A stretch of DNA of 64,000 nucleotides, from the NCBI GenBank assembly GCA_024803745.1, contig JANJXV010000024.1, positions 22,357,927 through 22,421,926 on the forward strand, given 5' to 3'. The position numbers were made by a program, and so were the translations under genes. This stretch comes from Megascapheus bottae (Eukaryota; Chordata; Mammalia; Rodentia; Geomyidae). The notes under the pieces are model-generated. The model was given only the letters and a program-made list of their open reading frames with translations, had not been told where the DNA came from and ran no database searches. How positions within the stretch are numbered: the first letter of the stretch is position 1; each line of letters begins with the position of its first letter. Shown in pieces: positions 23,220-34,900 of the stretch.

Positions 23220-23550
23220 GGTTGGGAGCATGGCGTAATGGTAGAGTGCTTGCCTAGCATACATGAAGCCCTGTGCTCAATTCCTCAATACCACATACAA
23301 AAAAAAAAAAAAAAAAAAAAAGCCAGAAGTGGCACTGTGGCTCAAGAGGCAGAGTGCTAGCCTTGAGAAAGCCCAAGGACAGGACCCTAGGATTACAGGC
23401 ATGAGATTCTTGTTTCCAACAAACCACCAAGCTGGAGGTGGAGCTCAAGTGGCTCAAGTGGTAGAATGTTAGCTTTGAGGAAAAAAAAGAGTTGAGACAG
23501 TGCTCAGGCCATGAGTTCAAACCCCAATACTGGCATACTGGCACTAAATA
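23220..23550 (+). mobile_element. Composite SINE: ID-type dimer fused to a second SINE tail
   Basis: An ID-type left monomer with an internal A22 run, then a right monomer that switches at about 23382 to GATTACAGGCATGAGATTCT and a second right monomer. It looks like a recombined or nested pair. Confidence 0.75.
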
Positions 23551-24149
23551 AGTAAATAAATAGAAGTATTTCTGGTATGTTTCCAATGGCATTCAAAAAG
23601 AAGCTCTATGTATCAACTTTTTTTTTTTTTCATAGTGTCTCTACAGGTAGAGTGTGCCAGAAAATACTTGGAAACTGCTTCTGGGAAATGGAACTGAAGG
23701 CTGAGGTTTCAAGGTTTAAAGGACACTTGCTCATTAAAATCTTTTTAAGTATTTATTCTCTCATTATAGATTATATTTAATTAACTAAAATAACCATAAT
23801 TTAATAATATATATATTATGTACACAACACTGATACTTTCTCAGATAGTGTCATTAATCATTATTTAATTCTTTCAAAATGAGTGCCTTATCTCTCTATC
23901 ACAAAATCCTGAAGACCCAAGCTAAATGTGTTACCTCTCCTTGGTAGATATGCTTAAGAGATTAGCATAGGGGTTGTGTACAATATAAGCATACAGAAGT
24001 GCCACTGTGAAACCAGTTCCCTAGCACAGGATGGTGCCCCCTGCCGGTGTCAAACAGATGTGCCCATTAAACGCAAACCATGCTTTGGTCACAGATCAAC
24101 AGGCCACAGGAGGGAGCAGGATAGGAAAGGGGTGATAAGCATAGACTTA

Positions 24150-24262
24150 TTTTCACTGATTTACAGTTCAGAAACTGAAGCTCAGAAAGGTTATGTAACT
24201 TACCCAAGGTCATACAACTAGGAAGCGGTGTAATTGACATTTGAAACCTGGTTCAGCCATCT
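24150..24262 (-). mobile_element. MIR
   Basis: GAAACTGAAGCTCAGAAAGG and TAACTTACCCAAGGTCATAC are a well-kept reverse MIR core. Confidence 0.75.
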
Positions 24263-25094
24263 CCAAAATACACACATGCCTAACCCTGATGCTTTCTGTT
24301 TGCTGGTATTTAGGGACATGTGCATATGGGACTCTGGCCAGTATCAGTAGACATTTCCTACAAAAACAATGCTTCTGTTGTTGTTGTTGTTGTTACTGAG
24401 CAACCACACTCACACGTTCTCAAATGTCAGTACAGCTTTAGGCAGCCTTGTGATAAATACCCAAGCTTGCTTGGCTGCCTGAATCCTGTTCACTCCATTC
24501 TTTCCTAATGAGCATTGTACAATACGAAAACCAGGAGCGATGGTGATTCTATGTATTTATCCTTCAATACCAAAGGATTGACAGAAGCAGCCAAGGTGGT
24601 TAATGAACAGAAAAATACGGTCATATTAAAAAGGTCAAGAATCTGAGTTTGTTTATGCAGTAAACAAAATGTGACAAAAAATGATAAACAGATCAAATGC
24701 CTGTTACCAAGAATCCAATGAGATTGTGTACTTGAACCTAATCATAATTTCAGCACAAAGATGTGTTAATATCTGTGACTCTCACCATTCCTTTAAGCTT
24801 CCTGCTTTGGGTTCTCTAGTCCCTCAGTCTTAATTAGCAATCTGATACAGACTCTGAAATCTTCATTTCCCCATCTTGCCAGATGTATCAGTAGCCTTAC
24901 TTTACCTTCCAATAGTCTCCATTATTGTCCTTACTGTCTGAAGAGCAGCTTTCCGTTAATATGCCAAACAGTGAGGAAAATCACAATTAACCAGCTCTTC
25001 AGGGAAGATCAGAGTAACAATAACAGTATAGCACACACATTTTGTTAAGTTTCCATTTGCAAGAACAGACAAAACGACTGTTTGGAGGGGGATG

Positions 25095-25215
25095 ACACAA
25101 TAAAAGCCACAGACCTGGCTGGCTTGGATTGTAGGTTCAAACCTTGACCTTATCCCTGCCATCTAGGTACCTTAAATTTCTGACTTCATTCATAAAATGT
25201 ACATGATTATAGTGA
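25095..25215 (+). mobile_element. MIR, diverged
   Basis: GATTGTAGGTTCAAACCTTG and ATCTAGGTACCTTAAATTTC suggest a worn MIR. Confidence 0.45.
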
Positions 25216-25666
25216 CTACGTCCTATTATATCATATACATCTTAATTTCTTAATTTGCATGTCTAACAAGTGAACACTGTACATTAAACATACTACACTT
25301 ATAAAGTGGACCCCAATTCAGAAATACACAAAATAGAAATAAGCACACTGTGCAGAGGCATCCAAATCTCACCTGTAGCCTGGCAGTCCTCTCCTCTTCT
25401 CCTTGTCCTGCTTTCCTATAACTCCTTCATGATCCTCAAGACAAGGTGGCAACAGTGGGCACAGAGAAGCTAGTGAGTCTTCATAGACGTGTGTGAGACA
25501 GACAAGTAGAAAGTAAAATAACAGAGTTATATATTCACATTCATATCGTGCTTCAGGTACAAATTTGAAGAATTTTTAAAAGGTAAAACTCTTGAGAAAT
25601 ATAGGGCCATATTTGTTTAAGGCAATGAAGACTTGCATATCAATATCTATCAAAAATGGCATATAG

Positions 25667-25905
25667 CCAAGAGCTGGTGACTCATGCTTGTAATCCTAAT
25701 GACTCAGGAGGCTGAGATCTAAGGATCGAAGTTCAAAGCCAGACCAGACACAAAAGGCCTTGAGACTCTTATCTCCAATTAACCACCAGAAACAGGAAGT
25801 TACATTGTGGTTCAAAGTGGTAGAGTGCTGGCCTTGACCTGAAGAGCCCAGGACAGTCCCTAGGCCCAGAGTTCAAGCCCCACAACTTACAAAAAAAAAA
25901 AAAGC
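25667..25905 (+). mobile_element. Dimeric 7SL/B1-type SINE
   Basis: A full dimer with TCTCCAATTAACCACCAGAA at the junction and an A13 tail. Confidence 0.82.
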
Positions 25906-25984
25906 ACACAATTTATTTTCCTCTCCAAACTCATAATTTGACCCCAAAAAGGAGAAAAAAGTACTTCTAAGATGTCCTGTGCAT

Positions 25985-26225
25985 TATTTTGGAATAGCTT
26001 TATTGAGATATAATTCACCCTTTGGAAGTGTGCAATTCAGTGAGGTTCTTTTTTAGTTTATTCATAGAGTTCTGAAAGAATCACCAATCTCTAATTCTAA
26101 GAGTCTATTTTTTGTCACTCCACAAAGAATCCCATTAGCAATTAATTATTCCTCATTCCTCCCTCCTCCCTATGCTGGTCCTAGCAACCTATTTTTTTTT
26201 ACTCTTGCGGTATCACTTTTAATGA
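25985..26225 (-). mobile_element. Ancient L1M 3'-end fragment
   Basis: AGCTTTATTGAGATATAATT and GTGTGCAATTCAGTGAGGTT are the reverse complement of an old L1 tail. Confidence 0.7.
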
Positions 26226-27090
26226 CCAAGAAAATTAAATAAAAGAGTTGAAATTATACCTTGTTTTGATGAAACAGTACATGGTTGTTAGAAACTACTT
26301 AAAGGTTGGGAGCACAGAACATGTACTTAGCATATGCAAGACTGTGACACAACATAGCAAAGAGAAAGAAAGAAAAATTACTAAAATAAAGATTATCAAT
26401 AGATAACATTTAAAGCTTTTTAAAGATACAGAATGATGAATATATCCGACTCAAGTCTGGTTTGTATATATACAGCCTGAAAGGAACTGTTAAATATTTA
26501 ATGACTACATTAGGATAACTATAAATCATTTTTCTGTAATTTTGAAATATGTTGGAACATTTAATTTTTTAACAAGTGCTATTTTAAAAAACATATAAAA
26601 TTCTTGGAACAGAGAATATGCTAAATCCTTAGCCATAAAATCCTATCTCTGATTTAGGTTTGGTTCTTACTACAATCAACAAATGTATTTTACTCTCCTC
26701 TGTCAATCAAGATCTTTCAGTTACGAAGGTCCCAGTTCTCCCACACTGCGTAAGTAACCCTCACACTGTAGAAACTCAGGTCCACACCCTTTGCTTTCTT
26801 GCCCCTTACTTAGCTCTACTTCTCTCTCACTTCTTAACAAAACTCACTAACTTATGATATGAGCCAATGAACCTTTGCCAATTTCCTTCTACTCATACAT
26901 TAACTGACAAACAAAAATCATGATTCCAACCATACTTTCCTCACTAATAGTAAGTAAATAGGTGCAAACATAAATGAGCTGGATGGTGTGGCCATGGGTC
27001 TGATGAAGCAGGAGGATTATGAGTTTGAAACCACTATGTGCTCCATAGGAAGTCTGAATCTATTCTAGGCTCTATAGCTTGCTCTGTATC
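26226..27090. other. Intergenic, AT-rich
   Basis: AT-rich sequence with a possible worn SINE near 26975-27070. Nothing coding. Confidence 0.45.
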
Positions 27091-27126
27091 CTAATAACAA
27101 TAATAATAATAGTAATAATAACAACA
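27091..27126 (+). repeat. (AAT)n microsatellite
   Basis: About 11 TAA/AAT units with one GTAA break. Confidence 0.9.
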
Positions 27127-27259
27127 AATATTTTGTTTGGTGTGAAGACAATTGCTCTCTTCCACCACCCTCCTCCCCATTTTTACTTTATATAAGGTAC
27201 ACTTCATGTAGACACTATGGCCAAGCAATCTGAAATTTCACTACCACAACCACCACCAC

Positions 27260-27261
<2 letters not shown>

Positions 27262-27297
<36 letters not shown>
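27262..27297 (+). repeat. (AC)n microsatellite
   Basis: 18 AC units after CCACCACCACTA. Confidence 0.96.
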
Positions 27298-27299
<2 letters not shown>

Positions 27300-28199
27300 C
27301 TGTACACTGCTACAATAACCCTGCCTAGCCCCTTGCAACTGTCCCTAGGGATCCCAGGCTGTATTTCTGCCTCAGCATCTACAGTTCCCCTCTGGTGGAG
27401 CACAGTCAGGTCTCATTTGGCTCAAGGACAGAGCCCCTCTCAACCTCCCTAGAACTCCCTCACAGACATACCGCCTGCTCCACAACTACAGTGGCTCCAG
27501 GATCAGCAGGTACCGTGACACTGCCTGCAAGAGTGACTTCTAGTAAGAAGTTCTACTGACCAGAGCTTACCCTGTGTCAAGAGCTATGTTCATTTCACAG
27601 ATGAGTGGCATTTGACAACTCCCAAAAAAACTTGAAGTGGAAGAAAAGTACATAAACAGTGAAGTAGAATGTACTAGAAAAGGCAGAAACAGAGGAAGGA
27701 AGGATTGTTGTGGTTGCACAATAGGTACCAACTCTGAAGCAGGTATGGCTTGATGGGGAGGTAAATTGTGAAGAATCTAGTTACCCAGCTGAGAAGCTCA
27801 CAAGAAACTAGGAATGCATGGAGTGGCAGCACAAGCAGGGCACACTGTAGCCACAGCATGGTTCATCATGTGCAAAACACAAAAGCACAGCGTGATCTAC
27901 AGAGATTCAGTAAGCCTCACCTCTGCTCCCAGTTACCTGGAAAACACTGTATATTCAAATAAAGTATTCACACAGACGGCATACTACTCAGGGCTGTGAT
28001 TACAAGGTACACTAAGAGGGGAGAAGGAAAAGTTACTTCTACGTTGGGTCCTAAGTACAAAGATCATGGAAGTTGGGGGGGAGCTTTCTTATGAGGGTGG
28101 GTGGAGTAGAAATCAAGGTGCATTAGTAGCAGATCAGCCTTGGAGAGAAAAGGGAGAGGGAGGAGGAAAGACTAGACAGGAAGAAGGGATTGGGGCAGA
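27298..28199. other. Region upstream of TMEM139
   Basis: Unique sequence leading into the TMEM139 promoter. No exon identified. Confidence 0.45.
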
Positions 28200-28285
28200 A
28201 CTGAGGGTGGGACCAGTGGGCTCCGCCTCCTCCCCCTGCTCTCCTGCTGGCTGACCTGGTTTCTGCCGGACACCGGTGGAGGAAG
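28200..28285 (+). other. TMEM139: Candidate 5' non-coding exon and promoter of TMEM139
   Basis: A GC-box-like stretch (GGGCTCCGCCTCC) precedes a segment ending in GGTGGAGGAAG before a strong donor GTGAGC at 28286. The TMEM139 coding exon begins after an acceptor TTTTTGCAG ending at 29175, which fits a spliced 5' UTR. The exon's 5' limit is a guess. Confidence 0.45.
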
Positions 28286-29186
28286 GTGAGCAAAGACTCC
28301 TGGAGCCACTGTCAGAGGTTAGGTAGATACCCGGGCAATAGGGCCTCTTAGTACCCAAGGCTCAGGGAACTGAAAGGCTGGTTGGGGATTGGGGCTGCCT
28401 AAGAGTGATTGCTCTGTGTAGGAGAAAAGACAAGGCCACCCCTGTCCCCATTCTCACCCCCAGACCTTGTGTTGACTCCTGGCAGGAAACTTGAAATCTG
28501 AGGCTAGTGAATTAGGTGGATGGGTACTGGGGTGCGTCTATAAGATACCAGGTACAAAAGATCGGAATGTCATGAGGGTTAGAACGCCAGGCCTCTATAC
28601 CGATTCTTACTGAAATTTTCCATGACTTTGTTGCATCTAAATACACTTTCTCCTTCTAACCGGAGCACAGGCTGACTGAATGGTGAGGGAGATCAGAACA
28701 CCAGGGACAAGGGTAAGTGATACACCCTCTCCTCTTCTTTCCAAAAAGATCAGGCAGAGGGCCTCTGGGAGGTAGAGGGTGGAGGTCCTTCCAAAGGCCT
28801 TACAGAGAAAAGGGCAGGGCCTGCCCCATTACCTGGATTCCAAAGATGCTGATATATCCTGAGGCCACAGGCCTGGTAGTTGTCACCTGATCCTGTGTAG
28901 TGTAGAAAAAAGCTAGGAGGGAGGCCATAAGGAGCCAGGCAAAACCATCACACAATAAACCTAGTAAGGCCTGCGAATCAGAACCTCTAGCCTTGTCCCC
29001 ATGCTTTCCCAAAGACAATGATAACTAAACAGAATTATGGAGCTGAAAGAGACCCCATGGGATTTGAAATTAGAGAAGGTGGAGCCTAAACAGAGGAGTC
29101 TACTCTGCTGGTCTTGGTGTCTGACACAACCATGATGCCAAGTGCTGGTTTACACATAACTGTGTCTTTTTGCAGGTGCCCTGTGA

Positions 29187-30074
<888 letters not shown>

Positions 30075-30456
30075 GTGACTCTAAGGATGTAACTGTTTCT
30101 CCTCCCAGATTCCATCTCATTTGCCCAGCATCTGCTCGTGCCTACTACATCAGGAACAGTCTGGACCTCACAAATGGGGCTTTGGGCCCAGGGCGGAGAC
30201 AGGGCTTGTGGGGTAGGCCCTCTGCGGTGGAGATGTCTGGCAACCTGTGATGACCGACCACCCACTGTCCAGCTGCAGGGCCAAGGGTGAGGAGATCCGG
30301 AGATGCTAGGGAAGAAAAGAAGTAGCACATGCATGACAGACAGCATTTTCCCATCTGTTCCAGAAGCCGGGTCTCTCTTCAGAACTTCTTCGTTAAGGGA
30401 TGATTCCCCTGAGACAGTGGATCGCTTTGCACGAGGCCGCGCTGCTGGTACGTCCC

Positions 30457-30462
30457 ATTAAA
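30457..30462 (+). terminator. TMEM139: Possible TMEM139 poly(A) signal
   Basis: An ATTAAA hexamer lies 380 bp after the TMEM139 stop and before the CASP2 CpG island. It is the best nearby candidate, but it is not the strongest hexamer. Confidence 0.4.
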
Positions 30463-30599
30463 TAACCCAAACAGCTCCACCGCCTACTGTGTTTTCAATA
30501 CAAGGTAAATAACCCAAGAAAAGGAAACCATGCCACCCACTCTTCATTGGGATCACGGATGGACTTGGAGGGTCAGCTGTGCCTGCGGGCAGGGAGGCC

Positions 30600-31480
30600 C
30601 GATCGCGACCAAGCCAGCCCCGAGAACACCCGGAGGAGCGCCGCCCCGGCCCCACCGAGAACGAATCGCTATGGGCGTGGCGGAAAGAGCGGGAGGGGCC
30701 CGAGGGAATCGACAGCCAATCGGATCCCCAAGATTTCTATTTTTCCCGCCCCTTCCGGTTCCATCCTAAGCCGCCCCGTACCGCCTTGGACGACGCGCTT
30801 TTCCCAGAGAGCGTTCTGCGCTTGCGCACGGCAGCGGCGAGGTGGTAGTGGGTGGGGCCTCTCCCCAGCCTGGCGTCAGGAGGGCAGGACGCATGCGCAG
30901 CGCACGTCAGGGGGGTGGGGACGCGGAGGAAGCGGCGGCCTCCGGTTTGTTTGGTTTGTGGGCGGTTCTCTCACAACCCCGGGAAAAGCGGGGTTATGGC
31001 GGCGCCGCGCGCGGGTTCCCGATCCGCCCTGCAGCAAAACGGGGTTATGGCCGCTGACCGCAGGGGCAGGTGAGAAGGGACACAGACCCAGAGGGCTGTG
31101 GTGGGACTCACGGAGCGGGCCGCGGCCGCTGACCGCGGACAGGCCCCGCCGGCCCCTGCCCTCGGGGCCCCGCCGGCCCCGGGGTCCCCGCTTCCTGCCG
31201 CAGGCGGGTCCGGGACCGAGCCCGCGGGTGGTTCCCAGCCCCCCCCCCCGCGCGGGCGGCGGGCGGACCTCCGGGCCTCCGCCCCTGGGCCCAGCCCGCC
31301 CCGGCCTCCCTTTGTGCAGCTTCTCCCTGAGGGTCCCTCGGCGGGGCTCCGTCTCTCTCTCTTCCTCTTCCTCCTTTTACACGTCCCCCCCCCCCCCCCC
31401 CGTCTGCTTCTCCAGTCCCTGAATCCCAGGAGCTGGGGTTTCTCTCTTCGGGAGACCCGCAGACCTAGGTGCTGGGCCGG
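30600..31480 (+). promoter_or_regulatory. CpG island promoter of CASP2
   Basis: A GC- and CpG-dense stretch spans the first coding exon and the start of intron 1. It holds several CGCATGCGC/TTGCGCA-type motifs (around 30826 and 30890) that resemble NRF1 sites, and a GGGGCGG-rich flank. Core promoter limits cannot be set from sequence alone. Confidence 0.8.
30996..31069 (+). CDS. CASP2: CASP2 coding exon 1
   Basis: It encodes [16 protein letters not shown], then a second in-frame ATG at 31047 (Met18), and ends at donor GTGAGA in phase 2. Both ATGs follow GGGGTT and precede GC. The frame stays open upstream to an ATG at 30852, which would add 48 residues if transcribed. Confidence 0.93.
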
Positions 31481-31580
31481 GTGTGCGTTTGACTTGATGG
31501 CTGTCCATCTCCCGCCCGGATTTCCCTGAAAATGACCTCCATATATATATATATATTGAAAGCATTGCACACAGGCTCTG

Positions 31581-31623
<43 letters not shown>

Positions 31624-31883
31624 AGCATTGCACACAGGCTCTTATATATATATATATATATTGAAAGCATTGCACACAGGCTCTGAGATTGCACACAGGC
31701 TCTGGGATGGATATGTATATATATATATATATGTATATTGAAAGCATTGCACACAGGCTCTGGGATGGATATATATATATATATATATATATATATTGAA
31801 AGCATTGCACACAGGCTCTGGGATTGCACACAGGCTCGGATGGATATATACATATATTGAAAGCATTGCACACAGGCTCTGGG

Positions 31884-31943
<60 letters not shown>

Positions 31944-34900
31944 TGATTATATAGATATATTGATAGCATTGCACACAGGCTCTGGGATTTGAGTTCTCGG
32001 AGAGGGGAGACTAGCAGGTTTTCTGGGTCCCTTGGCCCCTGCCACCCCCACCCCTGAATGACAGGACCCTAGAGGACGCACTATAATGAGTCCTGGCAGC
32101 AGGGAGACCTTTAGAAGGACACAAGATCAACAATTTTGAGAACTCTTCCTCTTCCCACGGGGGTCCCAGAATGCAAGATGACTAGAAAAATGGACGCTTT
32201 CAGAATCTCCTCGTATAGAGCTGGGGAGATGGATGGAAACTGGCGAGAAACGGGAAAAGGAATGACATTGACTGAGATGCCACCCGCTCACACGTTGACC
32301 ACTGACACCTTGAATGGAAACTCCTTTGTACAACTACTTAAAAGACCATTAAAGAAAAGAAAGACTTTATGTAAGGAGTAAGAGTGCCGTGTGGACGGTG
32401 CTTCACATAGAAACGAGTGGATGGTTGGGTGACAGTTCATGCCTGGAACTAAAGAGAGTTCAGAATTGGGAGTCACTGAGTGAGTGGTGAGTCTGGATGC
32501 AATTGCTGAAGGCAGAAGGTGTTTGCTTTGGGATCCCTGGTACAGGATCAAGATTAGACTAGACCCAAGTTCCTCTGAGGAAAATTATAGTTTATAGGAG
32601 GCAGAGAATTCCTAAAGAGAGTAGGGTGTGGAAACCAAGGAAAGACAATTTCAAGGAGTTGATGTTACTAAACTTAAAGAATTCTGCACCGTTGCTTATA
32701 TGCCCTAAGGAAATACCCAGCAACTAGCACTATCACAAGTATACTAGAACTTCTGTGGGTCATTGTTACAGTTTTGATGCCTTTCAGCTGTGAGTTGTTA
32801 CTGTTGTTTTGCTGAGAATGGGACTCGAACTCAGGACCATAAACTCTCCCTTGGCGTTTTCACTCAAGGCTGGCATTCTACCACTTGAGCCACAGCTCCA
32901 GTTCCTTAACGTGGTTCTTTGTGTACGTTTTGTTGCAGCAGGTCTTAGTGAAGGCTTGGGAGTGACAGTATTCTGAACACCTCTGCTTTGGGATCCCACT
33001 TTTGGCCTTCTTGGGTCTCTGAGTTCCTCCTGCTTTTCTGAGTACATATATAAGCCCGGGGCATCAACATTTCACTGAACTTTGAAGATACATGTTTTTC
33101 TTCCACATTTCATTGTCTTTGAAATCAAGGTGCATTTAAAAAGAGGTTTAAGGTTATAAATGAAACCTTCTGTATCTTTCTCATATGGACCCCAGGCCCT
33201 GAATGTGATCATGTATTTGAAAACTAAGGAAACTGAAGAGCTCTGAATCTATGTGTATATTAGCTAAATAGATGATGTGTATTAGATCTGGGTCTTCTTA
33301 GTTCACAAACAAATTGGTCTTTGTAGCCATATTGCTAAACTAAGGAATCTTGGAATAAAGTTTTCTCTACTTTTAATTAAATTACTAAAATAATTTAACC
33401 ATTACTTGCACTCACCCTATGATTTCAAGTTTCATTGTGTTTGTCATATGTTTCTACTGTGTGTGTGTGTGTATGTGTGTGTGTGTGTGTTTTTAAGTCA
33501 TACTTTCTACTTATCCACAACTTACAGGATTCTGATAATTTCTAGTGTTATTTCTTGAGGACTTTAAGCCTTAAGAGTATTAAGCCTTGCCATTTAGCCT
33601 TACTTTTTGCTTTTGTATTAAATTATTATATCTCTTGCCTAAGATTATGTTAATTGTAAATTAATTTTAGATAAATAATATGAAGTGTTTTCTAAAATTT
33701 TAATTGAAATTGGTATATCAAAGGAATAGCCTTATTTTTCTTTAATACATATCTGGTTGTATATATTATTCTAAGCAGGATAGACATTCCCCGGTTTAAT
33801 CAAACCATCTCATATGGTTGCAGTTAAACATACTTGATAAGAATTATATATTATTTCCCTATGTCAGTGTGTTGACTACTTAGTACAGCTTGATTTTAAT
33901 TGGACTCAATAAAATATACCTGATCTTGGGAATTACTTCTATTCTTTGTGTTATTCTTTCCCATGCCTCTTTCACTCTATATCAAACCTTGTACTGCATA
34001 GCCTTTCTGTTTATCTGCTGTCTGTAGGAAAATGGGAGTTTGTGGTATGCATCCTGATCATCAAGAAACTCTGAAAAAGAACCGGGTGGTGCTGGCCAAA
34101 CAACTGCTGCTGAGTGAACTGCTGGAACATCTCTTGGAGAAGGACATCATCACTTTGGAAATGAGGGAGCTCATCCAGGTATGGAGGTGAAAGAGAGGCT
34201 CCAAGAAGAGAAATGAGTCTTAGGGGTAGAAGAGTGCATGACTGAGTATGGAACAGATACAGTGTTTTACTATGAAAATGGAAATGCCCTTCCAACACTA
34301 GAGAGTTTGATGGCAAATGTATGCAGTTCTAGATTAACAATTAACAAGGAGGACAGCACCTGTAAATCCTTTCCTGGAACAAGAAATCTTAAGATGGGCG
34401 TAGTCCCCACTTAGAAAGCACATGTGGAAATATGGGATTCCAACTGGATAAGTAAATAGATCTTCTGTTTTATTCTTGTATCTTAGGCCAAAGTGGGCAG
34501 TTTCAGCCAGAACGTGGAACTCCTTAACTTACTTCCCAAGAGGGGGCCCCAGGCTTTCGATGCCTTCTGTGAGGCGCTGAGGGAGACCAAGCAGGGTCAC
34601 CTGGAAGATCTGTTGCTCACCACCCTCTCTGATCTTCAACATGTTCTCCCACCGGTACGGAGGCCTAGATGTGTGCTCTCTTAAGGAAACCTTGGCTAGA
34701 AAAGGGTTTTACTTTGGAGGGGATGAGGTTGGGAGAGTGTTTTTGTTTGATTTGTACTGGACCATCTCCTTTCATGCTGCATCCCAATTTCTTACAGTTG
34801 AGCTGTGACTATGATGTGAGTCTCCCTTTCCCAGTGTGTGAGTTCCAGCCCCCTCACAAGCAACTCCGCCTGTCTGTAGGTGAGAATTGATAGGGTAAAG

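Noticed and set aside
30547..31529. Forward open frames of 291 and 143 codons in the CASP2 island
   Set aside because: Composition artefact; the supported coding exon there is 30996-31069.
30971..31974. Reverse-strand open frame of 332 codons with IYIYI and IYLSIYLS repeats
   Set aside because: It is produced by the TA/GATA minisatellite and the GC-rich CASP2 island; no homology or splice support.
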